A stretch of 64,000 nt of DNA. It comes from Nonomuraea jabiensis (GTDB lineage Bacteria; Actinomycetota; Actinomycetes; Streptosporangiales; Streptosporangiaceae). The notes beneath the pieces were generated by a model. It was not told the DNA's origin and did no database searches. It was given only the letters and a program-made list of their open reading frames with translations. Position 1 is the stretch's first letter; each line of letters opens with the position of its first letter. The stretch lies in assembly GCF_014204795.1 (NCBI RefSeq), contig NZ_JACHMB010000001.1, positions 11,544,501 through 11,608,500 on the forward strand. The letters run 5' to 3'. The position numbers and the translations under genes are program-made. Positions 1 through 7,972 of this stretch are shown one piece after another.

Positions 1-1
1 C

Positions 2-73
2 GCGCAGCAGTGGGCGGCGATCGTCTGCATCGTGGCCGCCAGCCTGGGCTCGACCCGGCGGCGCAAGGTCTGA
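2..73 (+). CDS. C-terminal tail of an EamA/RhtA-type transporter (partial)
   Basis: Only the last 23 codons lie in the window, ending at TGA 71-73. The visible peptide, AQQWAAIVCIVAASLGSTRR, resembles the last membrane helix and basic tail of EamA/DMT-family exporters of the RhtA type, which often end in a QW-hydrophobic-SxGxxR segment. The start and most of the protein are upstream of the window, so the family call is tentative. A strong hairpin follows 19 bases after the stop. Confidence 0.45.
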   Translation, partial: AQQWAAIVCIVAASLGSTRRRKV

Positions 74-91
74 CGCGCAGGCTGTGGCGGG

Positions 92-132
92 CCGCCGCGC
101 GCCCGTGGGATGGGGTCTCGGGCGCGCGGCGG
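92..132 (+). terminator. GC-rich hairpin terminator after the partial transporter
   Basis: Two perfectly complementary 14-nt arms (92-105 and 119-132) enclose a 13-nt loop, just 3' of the stop at 73. No T-run follows, as is common in actinomycetes. The rest of 133-383 shows no convincing gene. It separates this gene from the convergent gntR-family gene ending at 384. Confidence 0.6.
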
Positions 133-383
133 AGGGCTCGGCTTTGGATGGGCGGGGTAGGCCGAGCCCATGGAAGGTCAGCGGAGTGCGGGTGTCCGCG
201 TGACCTGGCATGCGCCACCCACCGGAATCGGTGGTGGCCGGTCCGCTGGGGACCTGGACGGTGGGGCCGCCGGCGGACGCTTGGTGCGTCGCTCTTTCGA
301 CCCGAGACGAGAGTACCGCCATCCCCGTCCGCGCGGTCCCCAAATGTCAGAACTTAGTGGGAGAAAAACGGACGAGTCTCCCC

Positions 384-1052
384 TCAGTGCTCGGCCCAGA
401 TCCCCCGCACGTGGCCGATGTGCTCCGTCATGAGGTGCTGGACGGCCTGGCGGTCGCCGCTCTTCAGGGCGTCGAGCAGCGCCAGGTGCTCCCTGGCCGA
501 CTCGCCCAGCACGTCGCGCTCCCGGAGCTGGGACAGGCCGTAGAGCCTGGCCCTGTTGCGCAGGTCGCGCACCACCTCGACCAGGTGGGCGTTGCCCGCC
601 AGGGTCAGCAGCTCGACGTGGAAGCGCAGGTCGGCGTCCACGTACGCGAGCAGGTCACCGCGTTCGGCGGCCGAGACGATCTCCTCGGCGACCGGCCTGA
701 GCCGCTCGAACTCCTCCTCCCGCGCACCGCCGGCCAGCCGGGCCACGGTGGGCACCTCGATCAGCTGGCGGATCTCGGTGAGCTCGTCGAGGTCGCGGTC
801 GGACAGCTCGGTCACCCGGAAGCCCTTGTTGCGCACCGCCTCGACCAGGCCCTCCTTGGCCAGGTCGAGCATGGCCTCGCGCACCGGCGTGGCCGAGACG
901 CCGAACTGGGCGGCCAGCACCGGCGCGGAGTAGACCACTCCCGGCCGCATCTCGCCGGTGATCAGCGCGGCACGCAGCGCGTGCGCGACCTGCTCGCGCA
1001 GGCTCTGCCGCTCCCCCACCATCGGCAGGTCGAGCCGGTCCTCGGCAGCCAT
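384..1052 (-). CDS. GntR-family (FCD domain) transcriptional regulator
   Basis: 222-aa DNA-binding regulator. Residues about 15-80 form the winged helix-turn-helix (SLREQVAHALRAALITGEM and the FGVSATPVREAMLDLAKEGL helix pair). Residues about 95-215 form an all-helical FCD effector domain, with the metal-ligand style ADLRFHVELLTLAGN and a late His in the LMTEHIGHVRGIW region. FCD regulators usually sense an organic or amino acid linked to the neighbouring catabolic genes. The ATG at 1052 is preferred over one at 1088 because AGAGGAG lies about 8 nt before it. It is the last gene of the minus-strand hydroxyproline operon, 48 nt after the reductase gene, so it probably controls that operon. A candidate operator lies at 7812-7822. 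Confidence 0.9.
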   Translation of the reverse strand: MAAEDRLDLPMVGERQSLREQVAHALRAALITGEMRPGVVYSAPVLAAQFGVSATPVREAMLDLAKEGLVEAVRNKGFRVTELSDRDLDELTEIRQLIEVPTVARLAGGAREEEFERLRPVAEEIVSAAERGDLLAYVDADLRFHVELLTLAGNAHLVEVVRDLRNRARLYGLSQLRERDVLGESAREHLALLDALKSGDRQAVQHLMTEHIGHVRGIWAEH

Positions 1053-1100
1053 CCAATCTCCTCTCTTACTCACAAGAAATCTGCTCATCAGCCTGCCGCC

Positions 1101-2093
1101 CTACTGTGGCACCTCGGGCGAGGCCGCAGCGGCAGGCCGCTTCGCAGATTTCTCATGAGATCTCCACGCCTCGTACGCGGCGGCCGCGACCACGAGGTCC
1201 TCCCAGGCCATGCCCGTGCTCTTGAACACGCGCGGCCCCGTGCCGGCGACCACCCGACCCGCGACGAGATCGGCGAGGTTGCCCGCGAGATGACCAGCGG
1301 TGATCGTGCCCTCGCGGATCGGGATGAGCAGATCGCCCGCCTCCTCCAGGGCGGCCGCCCTGGCCTCGACGACCACGGTGGCGCGGGCGACGAGGTCGCC
1401 GTCGAGCTCGCGGGCGCCGGGCTCGTGCGACCCGACCGCGACGACGGTGACGCCGTCGCGGGCGAGCTTACCGGGGAACAGCGGTTCCCTCGCCGTCGTG
1501 CAGCACACGATGACGTCGGCCCCGGCCAGTGCTCGCGCCGAGTCGGACGGGGGCAGGGCGCGGGCGGTCAGGCCGAGCGCCCGGCAGCGGCCCGCGAGCG
1601 CCTCCGCGCGGCCCTGGTCGCGCCCGACCACGGTCACGTCCTCGATGGGGCGCACCTCCCGCAGCGCGAGCACGTGACCCCACGCCTGCGGGCCGCTCCC
1701 GAACACCACCAGCCGCCGGGCCTCCCCGTCCGCCAGGTGGCTGACGGCCAGCGCCGAGACGGCGGGCGTGCGCAGGGAGGTGAGCGCGATCCCGTCCAGG
1801 GCCGCGAGCGGGGTCAGGGTGTCGCCGTCGAACAGCAGGTACGTCCCCTGGATCCGGGGCAGCTCGCGATCGGGGTTGCCGGGCGCGATGGTGACGGCCT
1901 TGACCCCCGCGTACCGTCCGGCCGCGGCGGGCATGAGGAGGAGCTGCCCGGCCGGCAGGTCCACGATCGGCCGCTGCGGCGTGGCCTCGGGGTCGAGCCC
2001 GGCGCGCAGGGCGTCCTCCAGGATCCGTACGGCGCGCCCCATCGGCACCAGCCGCTCCATTGTGGCGGCGTCGAGATATGGCAGTCCGGTCAT
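1101..2093 (-). CDS. Ornithine cyclodeaminase / mu-crystallin family reductase
   Basis: 330-aa member of the ornithine cyclodeaminase/mu-crystallin family. The substrate-binding half begins MTGLPYLDAATMERLVPMG and includes GVKAVTIAPGNP. A Rossmann NAD(P)-binding segment, RLVVFGSGPQAWGHVLALRE, follows at about 125-145. In hydroxyproline and D-proline gene clusters, members of this family usually act as delta1-pyrroline-2-carboxylate (or piperideine-2-carboxylate) reductases rather than true cyclodeaminases. The start ATG (2093) overlaps the stop of the upstream epimerase-like gene in an ATGA, indicating translational coupling. Pyrroline-2-carboxylate reduction is the most likely role here, but alanine-dehydrogenase-like or cyclodeaminase activity cannot be excluded from sequence. 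Confidence 0.85.
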   Translation of the reverse strand: MTGLPYLDAATMERLVPMGRAVRILEDALRAGLDPEATPQRPIVDLPAGQLLLMPAAAGRYAGVKAVTIAPGNPDRELPRIQGTYLLFDGDTLTPLAALDGIALTSLRTPAVSALAVSHLADGEARRLVVFGSGPQAWGHVLALREVRPIEDVTVVGRDQGRAEALAGRCRALGLTARALPPSDSARALAGADVIVCCTTAREPLFPGKLARDGVTVVAVGSHEPGARELDGDLVARATVVVEARAAALEEAGDLLIPIREGTITAGHLAGNLADLVAGRVVAGTGPRVFKSTGMAWEDLVVAAAAYEAWRSHEKSAKRPAAAASPEVPQ

Positions 2094-3103
2094 CGCAGCG
2101 TGAACCCTGTACCCATCGGATCGTCGGGATCGAGCTCGAAGACGTGCCGCCCGGTCCGGTAGGCCATGCCCTCGATCTCCGGGACGACCCCCTCGTCGAG
2201 CACCTCGGCCACCCGCGCCAGGAAGGTGCTCCCCACGACGCTGTCGTGGATCAGGGGCGCGCGCAGCCCCGAGTCGTGCAGCAGCGCCATCCGCGCCGCC
2301 GTGCCCGACCCGCAGGGCGAGCGGTCCACCTCCCCGTCGGCGAAGACCGTCACGTTCCGCTGGTGCGCCGCCCCGTCCCGGTCCGGCAGCTCGTCGTAGA
2401 AGATCACGCCGTAGACGCCGGACAGCCGGTCGTCGGACGGGTGCCGGGCGGCCGGATGGTCCGCCAGGTCGGCCTTGATGCGGCAGGCGTGGCCGATGAG
2501 CGCCGTCAGGTTCGCGGGCGCCACGGAGAGGCCCACCGCCGCGGCGGGCAGCGACGCGTAGATCGCGCCGCCGTACGAGAGGTCGACCTTGGTCCTGCCG
2601 GCGGCCACGCCGCGCGCCACCACGTACGACGGCACGCTGACGAACGTCACCCCGCTCACCTTGCCCCCGGAGCAGCGCACCCGCGCCGTGACGCGCCCCG
2701 ACGGCACGTCGATCACCACGTCCGTCTCCCCGTCGGGGTCGGCGGCCACCAGCCCCTCGTGCACGGCGTAGGCGCCGAGCGCGATGGTGCCGTGGCCGCA
2801 GGCGGTGGAGAACCCGTCCTTGTGCCAGAACAGCGCCCCGAACGCGGCCCCCGGGTCGTTGGGCGGGACGAGGAAGCAGCCGTACATGTCGGCGTGGCCG
2901 CGCGGCTCCTGGCACAGCAGCCGCCGCACGCCGTCGAACCGGGGGTCGGCGGCGGCGGTGGAGCGGCGCGAGAGCACGTCCGCCCCGGGGATCTCGGGCA
3001 CGCCGCCGGTCACGATCCGGAACGGCTCCCCGCCCGTGTGGTAGTCGGTCGTCGTGACCGTGGTCCCGGCCGGGCCGGGACCACGCTCGTCACGCTCGCT
3101 CAC
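2090..3103 (-). CDS. Proline racemase family protein (second hydroxyproline epimerase-like paralogue)
   Basis: 337-aa proline racemase/hydroxyproline epimerase family protein. Both catalytic cysteines of the two-base mechanism are present, in FSTACGHGTIAL (about residue 100) and DRSPCGSGTAARM (about 265). Trans-3-hydroxyproline dehydratases carry Thr at the second position, so an epimerase or racemase is favoured. The first motif has TAC where the adjacent paralogue has PMC, so the substrate may differ. The GTG start at 3103 overlaps the upstream stop (GTGA), and the downstream reductase overlaps it by ATGA. It could epimerise a different proline derivative, such as 3-hydroxyproline or proline itself. 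The exact substrate cannot be read from sequence. Confidence 0.85.
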   Translation of the reverse strand: MSERDERGPGPAGTTVTTTDYHTGGEPFRIVTGGVPEIPGADVLSRRSTAAADPRFDGVRRLLCQEPRGHADMYGCFLVPPNDPGAAFGALFWHKDGFSTACGHGTIALGAYAVHEGLVAADPDGETDVVIDVPSGRVTARVRCSGGKVSGVTFVSVPSYVVARGVAAGRTKVDLSYGGAIYASLPAAAVGLSVAPANLTALIGHACRIKADLADHPAARHPSDDRLSGVYGVIFYDELPDRDGAAHQRNVTVFADGEVDRSPCGSGTAARMALLHDSGLRAPLIHDSVVGSTFLARVAEVLDEGVVPEIEGMAYRTGRHVFELDPDDPMGTGFTLR

Positions 3104-4101
3104 AGCTCGAACCCGGCGGGGAACGGGTCACGCGGGTCCAGGAAGTACTGGGCGGTGCCGGTGACCCAGGCGCGGCCGGTGATCGAGGGCACGACGGCCG
3201 GCTCGCCGCCCACGGTGGTCTCCTCCAGCAGCCGCCCGATGAAGCGGGTCCCGATGAACGACTCGTTCACGAAGTCCCGGCCGAGCGGCAGCTCGCCCCT
3301 GGCGTGCAGCTGCGCCATCCGCGCGCTGGTGCCGGTGCCGCACGGCGAGCGGTCGAACCAGCCCGGGTGGATGGCCATCGCGTGCCGCGAGTGGTGGGCG
3401 TCCGAGCCGGGGGCGGTGAAGTAGACGTGGTGGCAGCCGCGGATGCGGTCGTCCTCGCGGTGGACGGGCTCGTCCTCCGCGTTGATCGCCTCCATGGTGG
3501 CCAGGCCCGCCGCGATGATCTCGTTCTTGGCCCTGCGGTCGAAGGGCAGGCCGTAGGAGTCGAGGTCGACGACGGCGTAGAAGTTGCCGCCGTACGCGAG
3601 GTCGTACGGGATCTCCCCGAACCCCGGCACCTTCACGACGGCGTCGAGCCGGTCGCTGTAGGAGGGCACGTTGCGCAGCGTCACCGACATGGCCTGGCCG
3701 TCCTCGACGGCCACGTCCACCTCGACGATCCCGGCCGGCACCTCCAGGCGCACGGTGGTGACCGGCTCCACGACCTCGACCATGCCCGTCTCGACGAGCA
3801 CGGTGGCCACGCCGATGGTGCCGTGCCCGCACATCGGCAGCAGCCCCGACACCTCGATGAACAGCACGCCGTAGTCCGCGTCCGGCCTGGTCGGCGGCTG
3901 CAGGATGGCGCCGCTCATGGCGGAGTGGCCGCGCGGCTCGGTCATCAGCAGGGTGCGGATGTGGTCGAGGTTGTCGCGGAAGTAGACGCGCCGCTCGGCC
4001 ATGCTCGCGCCCGGGATCACGCCTATCCCGCCGGTGATGACGCGGGTGGGCATGCCCTCGGTGTGGGAGTCGACGGCGTGGAAAACGCGCTTTGTCCTCA
4101 T
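3100..4101 (-). CDS. 4-hydroxyproline 2-epimerase
   Basis: 333-aa proline racemase family enzyme of the usual length for 4-hydroxyproline epimerases. It interconverts trans-4-hydroxy-L-proline and cis-4-hydroxy-D-proline, the entry step of bacterial hydroxyproline catabolism. Catalytic cysteines are in LLPMCGHGTIGV (about residue 90) and FDRSPCGTGTSARM (about 255). The N-terminus MRTKRVFHAVDSHTEGMPTR carries the typical HTEG substrate motif. The ATG at 4101 overlaps the stop of the DHDPS-family gene (ATGA). A paralogue is coupled immediately downstream. The epimerase call is firm from motif and context; strict 4-Hyp specificity is inference. Confidence 0.9.
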   Translation of the reverse strand: MRTKRVFHAVDSHTEGMPTRVITGGIGVIPGASMAERRVYFRDNLDHIRTLLMTEPRGHSAMSGAILQPPTRPDADYGVLFIEVSGLLPMCGHGTIGVATVLVETGMVEVVEPVTTVRLEVPAGIVEVDVAVEDGQAMSVTLRNVPSYSDRLDAVVKVPGFGEIPYDLAYGGNFYAVVDLDSYGLPFDRRAKNEIIAAGLATMEAINAEDEPVHREDDRIRGCHHVYFTAPGSDAHHSRHAMAIHPGWFDRSPCGTGTSARMAQLHARGELPLGRDFVNESFIGTRFIGRLLEETTVGGEPAVVPSITGRAWVTGTAQYFLDPRDPFPAGFEL

Positions 4102-4991
4102 CGCAGCCCTTCTGCCAGTGCCTTCTCGGTCGCCGCTCGCACGATAGCGGCCTGCTCGTCCGTCAGCGGCTGCCTGGGCTGCCTGCACGGACCGCCGTGG
4201 CGGCCGGCGAGGTCCATGGACAGCTTGATGGCCTGGACGAACTCCGTCTTGGAGTCCCAGCGCAGCAGGGGGTGCAGGGTCCTGTAAAGAGGCAGCGCGG
4301 TCTCCAGGTCGCCGGCGACGGCGGCGCGGTAGAGCGCGGCGTTGGAGACGGGCAGCGCGTTGGGGTAGCCGGCGATCCAGCCCACCGCCCCGGCCACGGC
4401 GAGCTCGAGCAGCACGTCGTCGGAGCCGATCAGCAGGTCCAGCTCGGGGGCCAGCTCGGCCAGCTCGTACGCGCGCCGCACGTCCCCGCTGAACTCCTTG
4501 ACCGCCACGATCAGCCCCTCCTCGTGCAGCTTGGCCAGCAGCGCGGGGGTCAGGTCGACCTTGGTGTCGTACGGGTTGTTGTAGGCCACGACGGGCAGGC
4601 CCGCCTTGGCGACCTCGCGGTAGTGCGCGATGACGGCCCGCTCGTCGGCGCGGTAGGAGTTGGGCGGCAGCAGGAGCACCGAGCCGCAGCCGGCCTCGGC
4701 CGCCTGCTCGGCCCACCGGCGCGACTCCGCGGCGCCGTACGCGCCCACTCCGGCCATCACCCTGCGCCCACCGACGGCCGCGACGGCGGTCTCGACCACC
4801 TTGGCCCGCTCCTGCGAGGTGAGCGTCTGGTACTCGCCCAGCGAACCGTTGACGGCGACGCCGTCACTGTCGTTCTCGACCAGCCAGCGGCAGTGGTCGG
4901 CGTAGCCGTCGTAGTCGACGGAAAGGTCGTCGCGCAGGGGCAGCGCGGTGGCCACCATGATGCCGTGCCAGGGCTTGGTGCGGTTGTCCAT
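4098..4991 (-). CDS. DHDPS-family protein, likely delta1-pyrroline-4-hydroxy-2-carboxylate deaminase
   Basis: 297-aa class I aldolase of the DapA/DHDPS superfamily. It shows the N-terminal GIMVATALPLRDDLSVDYDG strand, AVNGSLGEYQTLT (the GTTGE-like pocket), the YNNPYDTKVDL tyrosine region and the Schiff-base lysine in VAVKEFSGDVRRA (about residue 170). In hydroxyproline operons this family removes ammonia from pyrroline-4-hydroxy-2-carboxylate to give alpha-ketoglutarate semialdehyde. The context (epimerases downstream, D-hydroxyproline dehydrogenase subunits upstream) supports that role over lysine synthesis. The ATG at 4991 is chosen because GGAGG lies 8 nt upstream; an ATG at 5051 would add 20 residues without such a site. 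No semialdehyde dehydrogenase is in this window. Confidence 0.85.
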   Translation of the reverse strand: MDNRTKPWHGIMVATALPLRDDLSVDYDGYADHCRWLVENDSDGVAVNGSLGEYQTLTSQERAKVVETAVAAVGGRRVMAGVGAYGAAESRRWAEQAAEAGCGSVLLLPPNSYRADERAVIAHYREVAKAGLPVVAYNNPYDTKVDLTPALLAKLHEEGLIVAVKEFSGDVRRAYELAELAPELDLLIGSDDVLLELAVAGAVGWIAGYPNALPVSNAALYRAAVAGDLETALPLYRTLHPLLRWDSKTEFVQAIKLSMDLAGRHGGPCRQPRQPLTDEQAAIVRAATEKALAEGLR

Positions 4992-5013
4992 TGGGAAGTC
5001 CTCCATGTCAAGG

Positions 5014-6411
5014 TCAGTGGGCGCGGGGAACGTCGGGCAAGTCGGAAACATCGGAAACGTCGGGAAGCTCGCCGTCGGGAAGCTCGGCCAGGGCGCCGAG
5101 GGTGACGGGCTGGGCGATGGGGCGGCGGGGCGGCCGCTGCGGCTCCCCCGCCAGGCAGGAAACGGCGTAGCCGCAGATGCGGCCCTGGCACCAGCCCATG
5201 CCGGGCCTGGCCAGCAGCTTGATCGAGCGCGCGTCGGTGGCGCCGAGGTCCTGCGCCTCGCGTACGCGGGCCAGCGGCACCTCCTCGCAGCGGCACACCA
5301 GCGTGTCGTCGCGCAGCCAGCCCTGCCAGCCGGGTTTGACGGGGTAGGCCCGCTGCAGTGCCTCCCCGAACGCCCGCCCGCGCTCCCGGCGGCGCAGCAG
5401 CAGCCCTGACTCCGTGTCCGAGGACCGCGCGTCGGCCACCACGGCGCGGCCGGCGATGCGGCCCTCCGTCTCGGACAGGACCCAGCCGCCCACGCCCGTG
5501 GGCTCCCCGGCGGCCCAGACCCCGGGGACGGAGGTGCGCTGGGCGGCGTCCACGTCGAGCACCGGGCTGCCGTCCACGTCGTTGCGGGTGGCGCAGCCGA
5601 GCTGGGTGCCCAGGTCGATCTGCGGCACGAACCCGTACCCGACGGCCACCGTGTCGCACTCGACGACGCGGGTGGCGAGAACGTTCCACTCCTGGTCGAG
5701 GCGGGCCACGGTGACGGCCTCCACCTCGCGCTCGCCGTGCGCCGCGACCACCGCCTGGCGCGTCCGGTACGGCACGCGGTGCCTGGCCAGGCTCGCGGCG
5801 TAGCCGGCGGCCTCCCCGGCCTTGCCCAGGGCCAGCAGCGGATGCCTGGCCAGCCCGAGCCCGCCGTTCGCCTCCAGCACCCCGAGCACCCGCGCCCCCG
5901 CCCCGGCCAGCCCGGTGGCCACGGGCAGCAGGAACGGGCCGGTGCCGGAGACGACGATCCGCCTGCCCGCCACGACGCCGTTGCCCTTGAGCAGCGCCTG
6001 CGCGCCGCCGGCGGTCAGGACGCCGGGCAGGTCCCACCCGGGGAACGGCAGCGGCCGGTCGTGCGCGCCGGTCGCGATCAGCAGCCGCCGCGCCCGCAGG
6101 ACGGCCTGCCGCTCCGCGGCGCCCGCCTCCCGCGTGACGCAGCGCACGGCCAGGTCCCCGCCGGGCTCGCGGCTGACGCTCCACACCTGGTGCCGCAGCA
6201 GCACGTCGGCGCGGCCGTCCAGGGCCCGCGCCTGCCGCAGGAACCGGTCCAGGCCGGGCGCGGGCTTGGGGTCGGCGGCGTGGCGGAAGTACTGGCCGCC
6301 GAGCCGTGCGGAAGAGTCAAGGAGCGCCACCCGCAGTCCGGCCAGCGCCGCCGTGAGCGCGCCGGCCACCCCCGCGGGCCCGCCGCCGACCACCACCAGG
6401 TCGTACGTCAT
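5014..6411 (-). CDS. FAD/NAD(P)-binding oxidoreductase with BFD-like [2Fe-2S] domain (D-hydroxyproline dehydrogenase subunit, HcnB-like)
   Basis: 465-aa flavoprotein. The N-terminus TYDLVVVGGGPAGVAGALTA is a dinucleotide-binding fold; a second nucleotide site, GRRIVVSGTGPFLLPVATGL, lies at about 145. The C-terminal 90 residues hold a BFD-like [2Fe-2S] site (LVCRCEEVP followed by GWCQGRICGYAVSC), four cysteines in C-x-C and C-x4-C pairs. This architecture is the HcnB/OoxA-like alpha subunit of heteromeric amino-acid dehydrogenases such as D-hydroxyproline, opine and nopaline dehydrogenases. It is coupled to the small ferredoxin gene (ATGA overlap at 6408-6411), and the third subunit is two genes upstream. 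It should pass electrons from cis-4-hydroxy-D-proline oxidation to an acceptor in the respiratory chain. Confidence 0.88.
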   Translation of the reverse strand: MTYDLVVVGGGPAGVAGALTAALAGLRVALLDSSARLGGQYFRHAADPKPAPGLDRFLRQARALDGRADVLLRHQVWSVSREPGGDLAVRCVTREAGAAERQAVLRARRLLIATGAHDRPLPFPGWDLPGVLTAGGAQALLKGNGVVAGRRIVVSGTGPFLLPVATGLAGAGARVLGVLEANGGLGLARHPLLALGKAGEAAGYAASLARHRVPYRTRQAVVAAHGEREVEAVTVARLDQEWNVLATRVVECDTVAVGYGFVPQIDLGTQLGCATRNDVDGSPVLDVDAAQRTSVPGVWAAGEPTGVGGWVLSETEGRIAGRAVVADARSSDTESGLLLRRRERGRAFGEALQRAYPVKPGWQGWLRDDTLVCRCEEVPLARVREAQDLGATDARSIKLLARPGMGWCQGRICGYAVSCLAGEPQRPPRRPIAQPVTLGALAELPDGELPDVSDVSDLPDVPRAH

Positions 6412-6650
6412 GACGTCGTCACCTCGTCACCGGGCGCGGCCTCCACCAGGCAGGCCCGCTCGGGCGCCCGCCCGTTGACCGAGATCAGGCAGTCGAAGCA
6501 GACCCCGATCCCGCAGAACAGCCCGCGGGGCCGCCCGCCGAAGCGGGTGCTGCGCCACGACCGCACCCCGGCCGCGTGCAGCGCCGCCCCGATCGTCTGC
6601 CCGGGCACGACGGGGACCGGACGCCCGTCGATCGTGATGTGGAACGTCAA
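6408..6650 (-). CDS. Small (2Fe-2S)-binding protein, dehydrogenase gamma subunit (HcnA-like)
   Basis: 80-aa plant-type-ferredoxin-like protein, a subunit of the three-part hydroxyproline dehydrogenase. After an N-terminal beta segment (FHITIDGRPVPVVPGQTIGA), the cluster-binding part is GLFCGIGVCFDCLISVNG plus a distal Cys in ERACLVEAAPGDE, matching the C-x4-C-x2-C-xn-C pattern of HcnA-type proteins. The start is inferred to be TTG at 6650: GGAGGA lies about 6 nt upstream, and this TTG overlaps the stop of the upstream oxidase gene (TTGA), as with the other junctions in this operon. There is no in-frame ATG or GTG nearby. It also overlaps the next gene by ATGA. Confidence 0.85.
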   Translation of the reverse strand: MTFHITIDGRPVPVVPGQTIGAALHAAGVRSWRSTRFGGRPRGLFCGIGVCFDCLISVNGRAPERACLVEAAPGDEVTTS

Positions 6651-7789
6651 GAGGACTCCTCCGCGAAGCGATCCGGCCGGAAGGGCCGCAGGTCCAGGTC
6701 GGTCGGGGAGCCGGTGAGCACCTGCGCGAGCAGGTGACCGGTAGCCGGGGCGAGCCCGATGCCCGCCCCCTCGTGCCCGCAGGCGTGATAGAGCCCGGGA
6801 ACGCGCGGGTCGGCGCCGATGACGGGCAGGTGGTCGGGACAGTACGGCCGGAAGCCGCAGTACGACCTGATGGCCCGCACCTCGCGCAGCGCGGGGAACA
6901 GCGCCACGGCCTGCTCGGCCAGGCGGGCGAGCACCGGCACCGACGTCGTCCGGTCGAACCCGACCCGCTCCCTGCTGGCCCCGATGAGCACGGTGCCCGC
7001 GGGCGTGCCCTCCACGACCGCCGAGGTCTCCAGGCCCGCCGAGTCGCTGGCCACGTTCGTGACGTAGGCGGCGGTGTAGACCTTGTGCCTGATCAGCGGC
7101 TCCGGCAGCGGCTCGGTGACGAGGATGAAGCCGCGCCTGGGCAGGATCGGCAGATCGACCCCCGCCAGCGCGGCCACCTCGCCGCCCCAGGTGCCCGCCG
7201 CGTTGATCACCGCGTCGCCGAGCACGTCGCCCTGGGAGGTACGCACGCCGGCGACGTGGTCCCCTTTCCGGATGAAGCCGGTCACGGCCGCCCCGAGGCG
7301 CAGCCGGAGCGTCCCGTGGCCGAAGCTCTCCGCGCCGTGCCTGAGCAGGCGCGCGGCGGCCAGCATGGGCTGCACCTGGGCGTCCTCGGGGTAGTAGACC
7401 CCGCCGGCCAGTCCCTCGGCCAGGTGCGGCTCGTAGTCGCGCAGCGACTCGCCGGGCACCAGGGTGTGCTCCACGTCCTGCTTGGCGGCCAGCTCGGCGA
7501 GCTGCCGCTGGACCTCCCCGGTCTCGGCGACCACCAGGCCGCCCTTGGGCTCGAACTCGAACCCGCCGAGGTCGGCCAGCGAGCGCCAGAGCCGGTTGGA
7601 CAGCAGCGCCAGCTCCAGCTCGGGGCCCGGCTCCTTGTCGGACACCAGCACGTTGCCCTCGCCCGAGCCGGTCGTGCCGCCCGCCACGGGGCCGCGGTCG
7701 ACCACGGTCACGTCGAGACCGGCGCGCGCGGCGTAGTAGGCGCATGCGGCGCCCACGACTCCGGCGCCGACCACGATGACGTCGGACAT
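6647..7789 (-). CDS. FAD-dependent D-amino-acid oxidoreductase, likely D-hydroxyproline dehydrogenase catalytic subunit (HcnC-like)
   Basis: 380-aa DAO-family flavoprotein and first gene of the hydroxyproline operon. MSDVIVVGAGVVGAACAYYAARAG is the FAD-binding Rossmann motif. VINAAGTWGGEVAALAGV and the C-terminal CGHEGAGIGLAPATG flavin motif are typical of glycine oxidase/sarcosine oxidase-like DAO proteins. With the ferredoxin and BFD subunits it should oxidise cis-4-hydroxy-D-proline to pyrroline-4-hydroxy-2-carboxylate. The ATG at 7789 follows GGAGG by 6 nt. A palindrome 23-33 nt upstream of the start (7812-7822) is a candidate operator. D-proline is an equally possible substrate. Confidence 0.88.
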   Translation of the reverse strand: MSDVIVVGAGVVGAACAYYAARAGLDVTVVDRGPVAGGTTGSGEGNVLVSDKEPGPELELALLSNRLWRSLADLGGFEFEPKGGLVVAETGEVQRQLAELAAKQDVEHTLVPGESLRDYEPHLAEGLAGGVYYPEDAQVQPMLAAARLLRHGAESFGHGTLRLRLGAAVTGFIRKGDHVAGVRTSQGDVLGDAVINAAGTWGGEVAALAGVDLPILPRRGFILVTEPLPEPLIRHKVYTAAYVTNVASDSAGLETSAVVEGTPAGTVLIGASRERVGFDRTTSVPVLARLAEQAVALFPALREVRAIRSYCGFRPYCPDHLPVIGADPRVPGLYHACGHEGAGIGLAPATGHLLAQVLTGSPTDLDLRPFRPDRFAEESS

Positions 7790-7811
7790 CCATCACCTCC
7801 CAGGTCTGTAA

Positions 7812-7822
7812 TATGTCACATA
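7812..7822 (-). promoter_or_regulatory. Candidate GntR/FCD operator before the hydroxyproline operon
   Basis: TATGT-C-ACATA is a perfect 5+1+5 inverted repeat between the first operon gene and its probable promoter. GntR-family FCD regulators bind short A/T-rich palindromes with GT..AC cores, and such a regulator is encoded by the last gene of the operon. The spacing is shorter than the classical GT-NNN-AC core, so the assignment is inference. Confidence 0.4.
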
Positions 7823-7972
7823 CCTCGCTCTCTTGAGAAGGCCCTTTCCACCGGCCGGACAACACCACCGCCCGCACCCCCTTCCCCCGCCGCTACCCAC
7901 CGTCCCCCTGCCACCACCTCCCCGGCCTCCGGCCCGCCTCCCCCTTGGCGGAGGGACACCCAAAGCACCCCA

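Noticed and set aside
2090..3103. Trans-3-hydroxy-L-proline dehydratase assignment
   Set aside because: That activity goes with Thr in place of the second catalytic Cys; here DRSPCGSGT keeps the Cys.
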